This document shows positions 35,790 to 45,655 of a DNA stretch of 64,000 nucleotides, piece after piece. A program made the position numbers and the translations under genes. The stretch covers positions 316,716,206 through 316,780,205 of the forward strand of contig OY728119.1 of the NCBI GenBank assembly GCA_963277665.1, in the 5' to 3' direction. The stretch is from Viscum album. Taxonomy: Eukaryota > Streptophyta > Magnoliopsida > Santalales > Viscaceae. A model generated the notes under the pieces. That model searched no databases. It was not told the origin of the DNA and saw only the letters and a list, made by a program, of their open reading frames with translations. Within the stretch, counting starts at the first letter, position 1, and every line of letters starts with the position of its first letter.

Positions 35790-36339
35790 AAACTTTGTTT
35801 TTTTGGGCTTCTGCAACTTGGGGTCTCCTTTCTTCCTTAGTGCCTAGCTTCTATCTTCCTACAGACCTGGTTTTAGTCATATTTTGAGCCTCTTTCTGTT
35901 CATGACTGTCCTCCGAGCCTTCGGCGGGCTATGTGTGTCTGAGATTTGAGGTTTCTGGTCCTCTTATGACCTATGGACAATGACTGGCCACCAGTTGATT
36001 TGATCATGAATGAAGGTTTTTTCATTTTTTGAGGTGTGGCCTCCAAAGGGAGTTGCGTGCACGATTCGTGACTATGTGGTTTGCGATATGGTGATTCACG
36101 AAAGGTGTATCTGGTGGTTCAAAACATCCTTCTTACAATAGGGTGTGGTTTGCGGAGGTTAGGTCTGGGTTAGGTCTGGGCCGTGAAGACTTCCATTTGT
36201 ATTTGATGGTTCTCGAAGGTGTGGTCCGCGTACGGTTCACAAAGGATTGGCGAGTTAAGGATTATTTCTTGAAGCTGGAGCTATTTTACTCAGGATTCTT
36301 TTTCCTCATGCTCTTTGTGACCTGGTATCGAATAATATA

Positions 36340-37071
36340 ATGGAAAATGATCTGGTTATTAGATGGAAAAATCTCTTTCTTATAGACAATGATAATGAAA
36401 CAATTATTACCAATAATGACGATGATACCTTCCTGACACGGTGCATGTTCTTGTTATTAATTGGGGAATCCATATCAGGAAGACCCTTCAACCTTGGTGC
36501 ATTGAAGAATACATTGTAGTCGGTATGGCACTTGGATGATGAAGTGACAATAAGGGAAGTTGGAGATAAACAACTAATATTCAAATTATTTAACACAAAG
36601 GATAGACAAAAAGTGCTATAGGGAAGACCGTGGTTGTTTGATAACCATCTCTTGATGATGGAAGACCTTAATATCGGTGAAAATAGACTCACTGTCTATT
36701 TTTCAAAGTCCCCCTTTTGGGTGCAATTAACTTTTATTCCCTTTAAGGAAAGATCAGAATGGGTGATGTAAGAACTTGGAAATCATATTGGCCAATTTGT
36801 GGAATGGGACCAATCAAACCACATCCATTAGGGACCGTCCATAATGATTAGAGTGATGGTTGAGGTTTTCAAACCTCTCTTGAGAGGAACTTTCTTGAAC
36901 CGTAATGTAGTGAAAAATTGGATACCCTTTGAATACGAAATATAGCCAAACTTCTTCTTTTTCTATGTTTGCCTTGGACATTCTAAAAAATCTTCTGCAG
37001 AAAAACTAAAAAGCAATAAAGGTAACATGGTGATGAAGTACGGTCCATTGTTACATGCAAAAAATATGTGA
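36340..37071 (+). pseudogene. LINE 2 ORF1 (DUF4283-like, gag-like)
   Basis: From ATG 36340 one frame runs to 37071 with stops at 36517, 36619, 36769, 36829, 36943 and 37069 but no frameshift. FLTRCMFLLLIG, VWHLDDEVTIREVGDKQLIFKLF (split here by its position), GRPWLFDNHLLM and NWIPFEYE are the usual blocks of the plant LINE ORF1 domain. Close to the end a broken zinc knuckle reads FYVCLGHSKKS. The protein would coat LINE RNA. Confidence 0.8.
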
Positions 37072-37839
37072 AATCCTTTCATCCCCAAAGTAGAAAAACA
37101 ATAAGATAGAGGCAGTATCACTGAGGCTCTCCATGCACAAAAGGCTCCCATGTAGAGTAAAATCAGTTTTGTTGGACCTCCTCCCATCCATAGAAAATTA
37201 TGCAACGGAGAGCAATCGAGCAGTGTAAAGAAACTTTTACCTCTTTACCAGGCGGTGGAAACTGAAAACACTGATGAAACACAGATGACACTCTCAATAA
37301 TCCTGATCATAATCATGAAAATCGGTCCTCCAACCACTGGGAATTACCCTTATCTTCCAGACAACCCCATACACATCATCTCGGACCCCCTGGACATCAT
37401 GAGTACTCCTATGGGTTATCACACTTTTCAATCTATTTGACCTATTGAGGCCCCACTTCCTACCAAAGTGCATGCACCAAAAATAACATGTATGCAGAAT
37501 AGGAAGACAATATGTAACTAAGGCTATGAAATGGGATCATTAGAATCAAGAGGTTCAAAAAGATCTCTATAGGAACCATTGGAAAATAAAAATTACACCC
37601 AAAGGTGGTAAGTTACTGAAGAGGGAACCCTGCTCAAATTACAAGAGGCATAGGATAAAATAAACCATCCATGCCTAGAATAATAATCATTCTATTCTGA
37701 AACTTTAATTGTATTGGAAACCCATGAATGTTTCGGATGCTCCAGTGACATTGCACTAAAATTCAACCTAATATGATTTTCCTGTCCAAAACCATGTTGT
37801 AAAAACAAGAACAACACAGGCATTACACACATAAGTGGC

Positions 37840-38380
37840 TTTTATGGCTTCTTCCCAGTCCCCTGCCAAGGCCATTCGGGGGGTTGTGTCTTTTCTGAAA
37901 TGATAATATTGACGTCAGAAAAATCTATAACTCTTCGAATCATGTGGTTTCATCGATTCACGATGTCCCCTCTCTACCTTAGACATTTGTTGGTTTTTAT
38001 GGATGGCCATCTCAAAATGAGAAATGGAAATCGTGGAATCTTTTCTTCTCACTACGACAAATAATTTTTGGCCCTATCCTATTTGGTGGTGACTTTAATG
38101 ATATTCTGTCTCATAATGAAGAAAGTGGTGGAGTTCTTTTGTCCTCTACTACTATGTATGGGTTTAGGGATGCGATATCCTTGAAGTAATTGTGTGACCT
38201 TGGGTTTTCAGGTATCCCTTTCACCTAGTTTTAGGATAATTTGAAAATATCAGGCATTTATGAGAATCTAGATAGATTTCTAGGCTCTAAATAATGGACC
38301 AAAATCTTAAAATTGTTCCACATCTCTCACTTGGACCAAAATTCTTCAGACCACTTCCCTATCATTATTAATTTATCTCA
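37840..38380 (+). pseudogene. LINE 2 APE-type endonuclease
   Basis: Fragments in changing frames include GGDFNDILSHNEESGG (catalytic-loop block, near 38085), MYGFRDAISLK, LCDLGFSGIPFT, YENLDRFLGS and HLDQNSSDHFPIII near 38330, which carries the SDH motif. This domain nicks target DNA. Confidence 0.8.
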
Positions 38381-38649
38381 ATGAGGTCGCAATCCAAGTC
38401 ATGGAAACCTTTCAGATTTGAATGCCTCTGGGCAAAAGATTGTGAATGTGAAGATATTGTCCGCTCATATTAGAATGGTGGAAACTCAGAAATATTTTTA
38501 ATCCTCTAGGAGATGGCCTCTCAGCTAAGCTCTTGGAGAAAATCTAAATTTTTCCAACCCAACAGGCATTGTAAATCAATTGATATACAATTTAATGACG
38601 CTTTTCATGACCACCAAATGATTATATTCATTCCAAAATTCACTTTCTC

Positions 38650-40250
38650 AAGGATAACTAGATTCCGCACTTAGTATTAAAGAGATCTTTTGGGATATGC
38701 ACATGCGTGAAGGTCACATCAAAAAAGGGGATACCAACACACATTACATCCGCTAGAAGGCTTCCTCTAGGCATAAAAAACACTATTTCTTTCATATCAA
38801 ATCCTGATGGATGAACTATACCCAATGAAGAAGGAATCCATGAAATTATTTCATTCTTTCTATGAAATATATTCTGTTGGGGAATCTACTATTTTGGCTG
38901 ATGTGAAGCATGCCTCAAACCGGTGATCACTGATGTAATTAACCAAAAACTCACAAAAGGTATTTTAGATGATGAGATATTATGGGCTCTAAAGCATATC
39001 CATTCCACAAAATCCTCGAGCCTCGATGGCTACCATTCTCTCTTCTTCAATAAATAATGGCACATTATCGGCCGAGACATTTTTTCTCTTATAAAAGATA
39101 TCTGGGTGGGGGAAATCAATCTGGTCTCTCTCAACCAGACCATTTTAACCCTCACCCCTAAGATGAAGAAACCTCTCTTGACCTCATACTTCAATCCAAT
39201 CAGCTTATGAAACATTTCCTATAAAAAATCATATATTTTAGTCAATTGTCTGCTCAAGTGGATACCTCTCATTATTTCTAAAAATCAAAGTGCTTTTCTC
39301 ACAAAAAGGCTCATCATGGATAATGTTATTGTGGCCCACGAGGTATTCCATTTAATTAAAACTCTCTCAGTGGATAAAGGAAGAATTATGGCATGGAAAT
39401 TGGATATGGAGAAGGCGTATGATAGAGTGGAATGGCATTTCCTCTATTTTGTTTTGACCAAAATGGGTTTCTATTCAAAATGGATTGATATGATTATGCA
39501 CTGTGTTTATTCTATTTCTTTCAGGATAAATATTAATGGTGGACTCTCACAAGGATTATCTCCAACTCGAGGCCCTCACCAAGGTGACCCTCTTTTCCCC
39601 ATTCTCTTCATCTTGGTGGATTATGTTTTCTCCAACCTCATTTCTATGGAAGTTTCCTCTAACTCGATTCATGGGGTAATGGTGTGCTAGATTAGCCCAC
39701 CAATCTATCAGCCCTTTTTGGTAGATGACTACCTTCTATTCTCCAAAGGCACTCAAAATTAATGTCTTTCTGCATGCAATGTGATCCGCCTTTATGAGAG
39801 AGTATCTGGACAAGCGATTAATCTAGAAAAATCAGAAATTAACTTCAGCTCAGGCATGTCGTTGAATAAGAGAGCATATCTCTATCTCACTATAGGAATT
39901 CAGATGGTTGAAAATCATAATAAATACCTTGGGCTTCCCATGATAGTTGTCCAGTCAAAAAAATATATCTTCTCATCCACTATGGGCTGAATCGAGAAAC
40001 AATTTAGGGATGTTATCTGATGATAATCTCTAAAGAGGGAAAATAAAAACACCTCAAGGATTCATTTCAATCTATCCCAATCTATATCGTGTCATTGTTC
40101 AAGATTTTGAGAACAATTGTTGACCAGATTCGATCCCATATTGCCAATTTCTGGTGCGTCTATCATAACAGGAAGAACAAAATTCACTGGATTTTCTAGA
40201 AGTCACTTTTTACCCCTAAAGCGGGTGGTGTATAGACTTCTGGGACTTCA
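38650..40250 (+). pseudogene. LINE 2 reverse transcriptase
   Basis: Best kept at 39316-39690: VAHEVFHLIK, KLDMEKAYDRVEWHFL and GPHQGDPLFPILFIL. In the same frame beyond a stop come PFLVDDYLLFSK (active site, LVDD for the usual FADD) near 39720 and YERVSGQAINLEKSEI and NKYLGLPMIV up to 39990. The upstream part (38650-39315) is frameshifted. The following ~250 bp hold degraded RT thumb sequence. Confidence 0.85.
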
Positions 40251-40719
40251 ACATATTTAACGATGTACTATTGGCAAAGCAATGGTGGCACATCCTGACT
40301 CAACTTTCATCTATCTGCATGCCTATTTTTCAGGAAAAATATTTTATTCGGTCGGACATCCTGAACTCCTCTCTCAGCCCTCGTCCCATCTTCCTATGAA
40401 GAAGTATTTGGGGTTCATGAAATTTAATTGATAAAGGAATTTTATGGAAGGTTTTGGATGGTTAAAAAGTCAACATTTGGAAGGATCCTTGGTTGATCAA
40501 GAATGATGGAATGTGGGATACTTCTCCATCCTTTCTTGGATCTATTGAGTCCATTGTCCGTTTTTTGTTCAATGATTTGGGATCCGGTTGTTTCTTGAAT
40601 AAAATTTCCTTTTGGTTTAATAAAATGGATATAAAGATTATTCTCAGCATTCCATGTTTTATTGATGTAGGTCAGGAATAACTTTTTTGGATCTATGAGA
40701 TTTTAGGATCCAGATCAGT

Positions 40720-40965
40720 GACATCTGATTACATACATTCTCTTGATGCTCACATAGATGTAAGAGAGGGGATATGGAAAATTCTTTGCCATTTTAATGT
40801 CCCCCCAAATATTCGCTACTTCTGGTGGTATATTTTTTTGGGTATCCTTCATCTTGGACTTCTTCTCCTTCCAACATATTATGGATATCCATTTATGCCC
40901 CTGTTGCTCAGATGATTCAGAATCTCCTTTGCATGCCATCATTCATTGTCCAGGTGTCATAGAGG
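40720..40965 (+). pseudogene. LINE 2 zf-RVT zinc-binding region
   Basis: IWKILCHFNVPPNIRYFWW in one frame and LCPCCSDDSESPLHAIIHCPGVIEVW in another (shown only by its place, near 40880-40965) form the Cys/His cluster found after the RT in plant L1 elements. A one-base frame change separates them. Confidence 0.75.
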
Positions 40966-41269
40966 TTTGGACTGCATGGGGATATTTTACGGTGCTTTTT
41001 CTTGATGTGGTGCAAGACCTCCAATCAGTGCTGATGAAGTGGTCTTCCTCATTAACTACTGATAAGGTTGCATCCAGATGCATTATGGCTTGGATTTTAT
41101 GTGTTGGATGGAACAAATTCATCTTTAATCACGTCATAAAAACCATAGGTTTTTGGATTACATGTGAAACTTCCTAGATAGATGGGTGGAATCAGGACCC
41201 TTACCAGAATGTGTTTTCTGATTCCTAGTAAGCTAAAACAAGATGGAATACCCCAATGGAATGGATCTT

Positions 41270-41720
41270 CAGAATCAATGTTGATGATTGTTTTTACAAG
41301 AGTGGATTAGTTGGAATTGTATTGATGGTCCACAATCATATGGTCAAGATCATCGCGGCTAGACAGCATTCAATCCACGCGCTCTGGAGCCCATGATGTC
41401 CTTACCTGTCTGGAATTTGCAAAAGTCCTTGGATGGAATGCTATTAATATTGAATCTGACTATCTCAACATCATCGATGCCATCAACTCAAATTATTTTG
41501 TCTTCCAATATTTCAGATTCCTCATAAGTAAAATATAGTCTCTCAGTCACAGCTTTTCAGCTTTCTCATTCTCTTTCCTCAAAATGGAGGGAAACAATGT
41601 TGCTCATCAACTGGGTTCTCATCATGTATCTAGAGATAATCACCTCGGTCTTGATTACTTCCCTTCATGGATGTTATATCTTGTTTCTCTTGATGTTCAT
41701 GATCAATTTAATTTCCATTT
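41270..41720 (+). pseudogene. LINE 2 RNase H
   Basis: FAKVLGWNAINIESDYLNII near 41410-41470 and GNNVAHQLGSHHV near 41590-41625 match the RNase H end of plant L1 ORF2. The Asp of ESD and the NxxAH motif are kept. One or two stops interrupt it. Confidence 0.75.
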
Positions 41721-41740
41721 TTTGTCAAAAAAAGAATAAT

Positions 41741-42393
41741 CACATGAAAATAGTAATAATAATTAATTGAAAAAAAACTCAAATATTTAATTTTAAAATC
41801 ATAATCCATTAAACTATAGATGTATTTAGTGGCCATTAACATTATTTGTTTTTTTCATATTTATTTTTCACCATGAGTCACAAGAGTGTATTCAAAGCAT
41901 TGTTTTTTCATAAAATACTCTCAACACTACAACCAAAACTCACATATATGATTGTTTTTATTAATATATGATATAGAATCCTCACTCAGTTCACCTGCAC
42001 CGTGACTGAACCCGGTGTCACATACATCAAACACATCTCCCAATATTTTAGAGGGAGTCAGCCAGTGGTGATGATTGATGGATATCATTAAGATATTATA
42101 ATATCCTTGGTACATAAACCCATAAATCAAATAATAAGCAATATCAATAAACAATCACCATAATATAACTTCATAAAGATAGTCATCACACCTATGTGTC
42201 ATACAAAATAATTAGTAACCACCATGTTATAAAAAAAAATTAATTACTATACATGTCATATAAATATAAACAAGATCTCTAGTGGGAAGATCATATAAAC
42301 CTCGGTTAAAAATAAAAAAAATAATAGAGGTTAGAAAACTAGTCCCAAGTATTGTCTCCCAACTATGATCAAGATCATTCAGCTCAACTATCC
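41741..42393. other. Unassigned stretch between LINE 2 and CACTA 2
   Basis: AT-rich with no coding similarity. I see nothing definable in it. Confidence 0.4.
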
Positions 42394-42690
42394 CACTACC
42401 ACAGATCTGGGAATGGTATGTAGTGGGATTTATTAGTGCTAAGAATAAAGTGCTGATAAAAGTTTTTAATCAAAAATATTATTAATTTATATAAAGTTAT
42501 CATATTTATATTAAAAAATAATATTTACTTGTATACATTAAATAAAAAACACAAGTTTAAATAAATAAATATTTATTTATTTATAATTATAACTATAAAT
42601 AAATAAATATATTTATTTATTTAAATAATTATGAAATTATAACAAATATATTTTTTATATTAACAAATTTATAAATATTTATAATTAATA

Positions 42691-43060
42691 GTAGTTGGGG
42701 TTTGGCTCAGTGGTAAGCACCCCGTAATCCTACATGAAAAAGTGGGGGTTCAAAACCCATTGGGCAAAGGTACTGTAGCAGTACTGTAGGGATACTATAG
42801 CATTGGTGATACAGTAGATCGATGGGTACTATAGCGGAGACATGGAACTGTAGCCGTGGCGGTACTATCCGGGTACTGTAACATGCTAGTTACTATTCCC
42901 AAAATGGGCATTGAGCCAAAAATTTGGGCCTACAGGCTATGTAATAGGCTACAAGCCCACTAGGCCTTCAGGCTATGTGATGGGTCTCCCTCTACCCAGT
43001 TAAAATAGGTCTTTGCTTTTCTTTAATAATAAAATGATGCTTCAGCCCCAACCTTTTAAA
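42691..43060 (+). repeat. SINE-like element with tRNA-like head, copy 3
   Basis: An A-box-like TGGCTCAGTGGT (42703-42714) and a B-box-like GGTTCAAAACCC (42747-42758) are at pol III promoter spacing. Then comes a stretch rich in ACTGTAG/ACTATAG words (42770-42900) and the 3' part shared with 28095-28250 and 31193-31450, ending CCCCAACCTTTTAAAA. The head suggests a tRNA-derived SINE. Confidence 0.65.
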
Positions 43061-43101
43061 AATATATATATATTTAATATATTTCTTATAATTTTATAAT
43101 T

Positions 43102-43225
43102 ATAAATAAATATTTATTTATTTATAATATTTATAAATAAATATTTATTTATTTATAATATTTATAAATAAATATTTATTTATTTATAATATTTATAAAT
43201 AAATATTTATTTATTTATAATATTT
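43102..43225. repeat. 31-bp AT tandem repeat
   Basis: Four copies, starting at 43102, 43133, 43164 and 43195, of a self-complementary A/T-only unit built on ATAAATAAATATTTATTTAT. Further irregular AT repeats surround it to about 43380. Confidence 0.85.
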
Positions 43226-43384
43226 ATAAATATATATAATTATATAATTATATTTATTAAATATAAAAATATAAATAAATATTAATTTATTTATAATATT
43301 TATAATTATATATAATTATATAAATATATTTATTATATATATAATTTTATATATATATATATATATAATAATATAAACAAATTA

Positions 43385-43510
43385 TTAACATTATATCTTT
43401 ATCAGCGCTAAAAAGGCACTGATAATGACACGTTTTATCACTGTTTACTATTTTAGCACTGATAAACATATCATTATCAACACTTTTTAACCGGTTCTGA
43501 TAAAAGCTTC
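43385..43510 (+). repeat. CACTA 2 subterminal repeat region, second part
   Basis: TTATCAGCGCTAAAAA, GGCACTGATAATG, TTAGCACTGATAA and TCTGATAAAAGC are the same words as in 22300-22540, in both orientations. Confidence 0.7.
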
Positions 43511-43910
43511 ACCCAATTGTATGAATGAACCCTAGAAATCCACTCCTTCCTTCGCACGTCTCAAGATCTCGCGGAACCAGACCCCTACGCCGCCTACCCC
43601 TCCTCTTCCCTGGCCTCATCTCAACCACTGCTGACCCCTCCTTTGATGCGCACCCTCCTCTGTCGCGGACCCTCCTCCGTCGTGGACCCACCTCCCTCAT
43701 CATGGGCTCGCCTCCATTGTGGACCCTCCTCTTCCATGGACCCACCTCCACTACGTACTGAACCCCACCTCTATTGTGACCCCTCTTCTTTCGCGAACCC
43801 ACCTTCACTGCAAATCACTCTATGGCCTTCGCTGCTGCTACCGCCACAACCTACCCTGACTCTTCTGCTTCCAAACCCTGCTGTTACTACAAGTATGCCA
43901 TTTATTCACA
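43510..43910 (+). other. GC-rich CT-strand exon-like block with degenerate repeats
   Basis: Follows the subterminal region and is much richer in C than its surroundings. A degenerate ~21-24-bp unit around GGACC(C)TCCTCC / GGACCCACCTCC recurs at 43620-43760. Long ORFs on both strands have repetitive translations and no recognised domain. It may be the first exon or leader of the CACTA gene. Confidence 0.45.
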
Positions 43911-45424
43911 TTATTATGACTTCCTAATATATATATAGATTTTGGTTCAACTGATTTCATGGAATCAATGGATTATAATTCGATATATGGATCATCATCC
44001 CTAATATATATATAGATTTTGGAATTTAATGGGTCGTTGTCTATGGTTTTTGTATTTTTTTGAGTGAGTTGATCGAGATAAGACTCATATTTTGGGGATT
44101 TGTGTATTGGTTGTAGTGGTGAAAACCTTATTCTAAAAGGGTTTTAGGTGTTTGGAATTTTCCGTTCAGTTACATTTATAAATTCTATAGTTAATTCCCA
44201 TGGGAAATCAGTTATGGTTGATGATCAAGTCGAGTGTCAGCTTCAGGCTTGTGGTGATTGTGTCAGAGGTACGTCAATGGTTTGGTAGGTACAACTATGG
44301 TTTTTAGTCAGTAATGGATCTGATGGTGGAATATTGTTAGGATCAGTTATGGAATCTAGTGGGAATGTTTTAGTTGTTTTTGAAATACATATAGGTTTCA
44401 AGACATTGTTATCAGGTGAGATGGTGAGAGACTGATAATTTGAGCCGAGATTTTTTGGAATGAGTTATCCAAGAATATTTTGACTGGGGTTAGAATATAA
44501 TGTTGGTGTGGAAGGTTGAAAGCTATTTTTGTTGTGTCGTTTTTGGAATGAAAGGTGTGTTTTGGGTTTGAGTGGGCCCTCAATGAAAATATGGTATATT
44601 TTTTTCATGGAAGGATAGTGGGTATGCATCCACTTCAATGGGTTTTTGATGACGAGGATGGGTTCTGATGGTGATTGGAATTCTCAAGAATGTTATGGCA
44701 TTTTTATTTGGAAACGATGCTAGGAGAATTTTAGGTGCATTAGTTCAAGGTTCTTTTATTCTTTTTAACTGGAGTATGTGAAAATAATGGGAAGTTATTA
44801 GTGATAAGTTGAGTATTATTTTGGGGAGAAACATAACTATGATATGTGATCGGATAATAAAAAATTTGATCTTTTGTTTAGAAGGACCCAGGAAGGCGCC
44901 ATCTTGGTATTTCAATTTTGATAATGGGTATTGGCTTGGGTTTTGGCGGGTTGAGTTACCTGTGTTGTATGTTGTGCCTTGGATGCATTTTATACATTTA
45001 GAAATGAAAAAAGGCCATTTTCAATAATTGGTGACCATCGTAGGTTAGGTGATCTGTATGTATGACCTCCAAGAATTCATGGGGACGATAACTATTATGG
45101 TGGGGAGGTTAAAAGAACCTGTGTTCACTAGATGAATTTTGTCATTTTACTTCTTTATTACAGGAGTTTTATCATTTTAATTATTTATATGGATGGATTT
45201 ATCTTATTTGGAACAATGAAGCAAAATCTGGAAGACCTAAATATTGATTTATCTAGAAGATCCCAAATGAAGGACCTTGGTTCTGGAAAGTGGATATTGG
45301 GGATAAATATTGAATGATACTTAAATTCTATAACTTTTTTTAGCCTTGGATAATTTTTATATCAATGTTTTGTGTATTTATTTTGTTAAATATTAATATT
45401 ACCTAACCAAATATGATGGATGTG
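43911..45424 (+). other. CACTA 2 interior without recognised coding
   Basis: Moderately AT-rich; small ORFs (for example 44809-45027) have no known domain. Probably leader or intron sequence of the transposase gene. Confidence 0.4.
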
Positions 45425-45655
45425 AATAAATAATGGATGGATTCCAATAATCAGACAAAATTGTATGATGATGGAGTGAATGAGTTTATCAAGTTTGAAA
45501 AAGATCATGCATATGAACCTTCTCAAATCATTTTTCCATGTTTATGTTGTTTTAATTCAAGACAGATTAGTCATAGGAGTTGGAAGAACACTTGATCTGT
45601 CACAGAATAGATCACATCTATAAATGTTGGAATAAAAACAAGGAAAAAGAGAATA
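45425..45655 (+). pseudogene. Transposase-associated domain (N-terminus of CACTA gene)
   Basis: From about ATG 45437 the frame reads QTKLYDDGVNEFIKF, a CLCC cysteine cluster and NSRQISHRSW, then, after a one-base loss near 45588, HLICHRIDHIYKCW. This matches the transposase-associated domain that precedes TNP2 in plant CACTA transposases, with its zinc-binding Cys/His pattern. It is in a different frame from TNP2 until that shift. Confidence 0.8.

Larger units (their letters stand above)
35790..41740 (+). mobile_element. Long plant L1 LINE (LINE 2)
   Basis: About 6 kb in the order expected for a plant L1: a ~0.55-kb leader, ORF1 with a gag-like domain and zinc-knuckle remnant, APE-type endonuclease, RT, zf-RVT zinc region and RNase H. 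All parts are on the plus strand. Many stops are present. The start is uncertain, and no clear poly(A) tail or target duplication was found. Confidence 0.85.

Noticed and set aside
42703..42758. tRNA gene at the A/B box pair
   Set aside because: Only the pol III boxes are recognisable. I could not see a proper acceptor stem or anticodon arm, and the sequence runs into a shared SINE-like tail.
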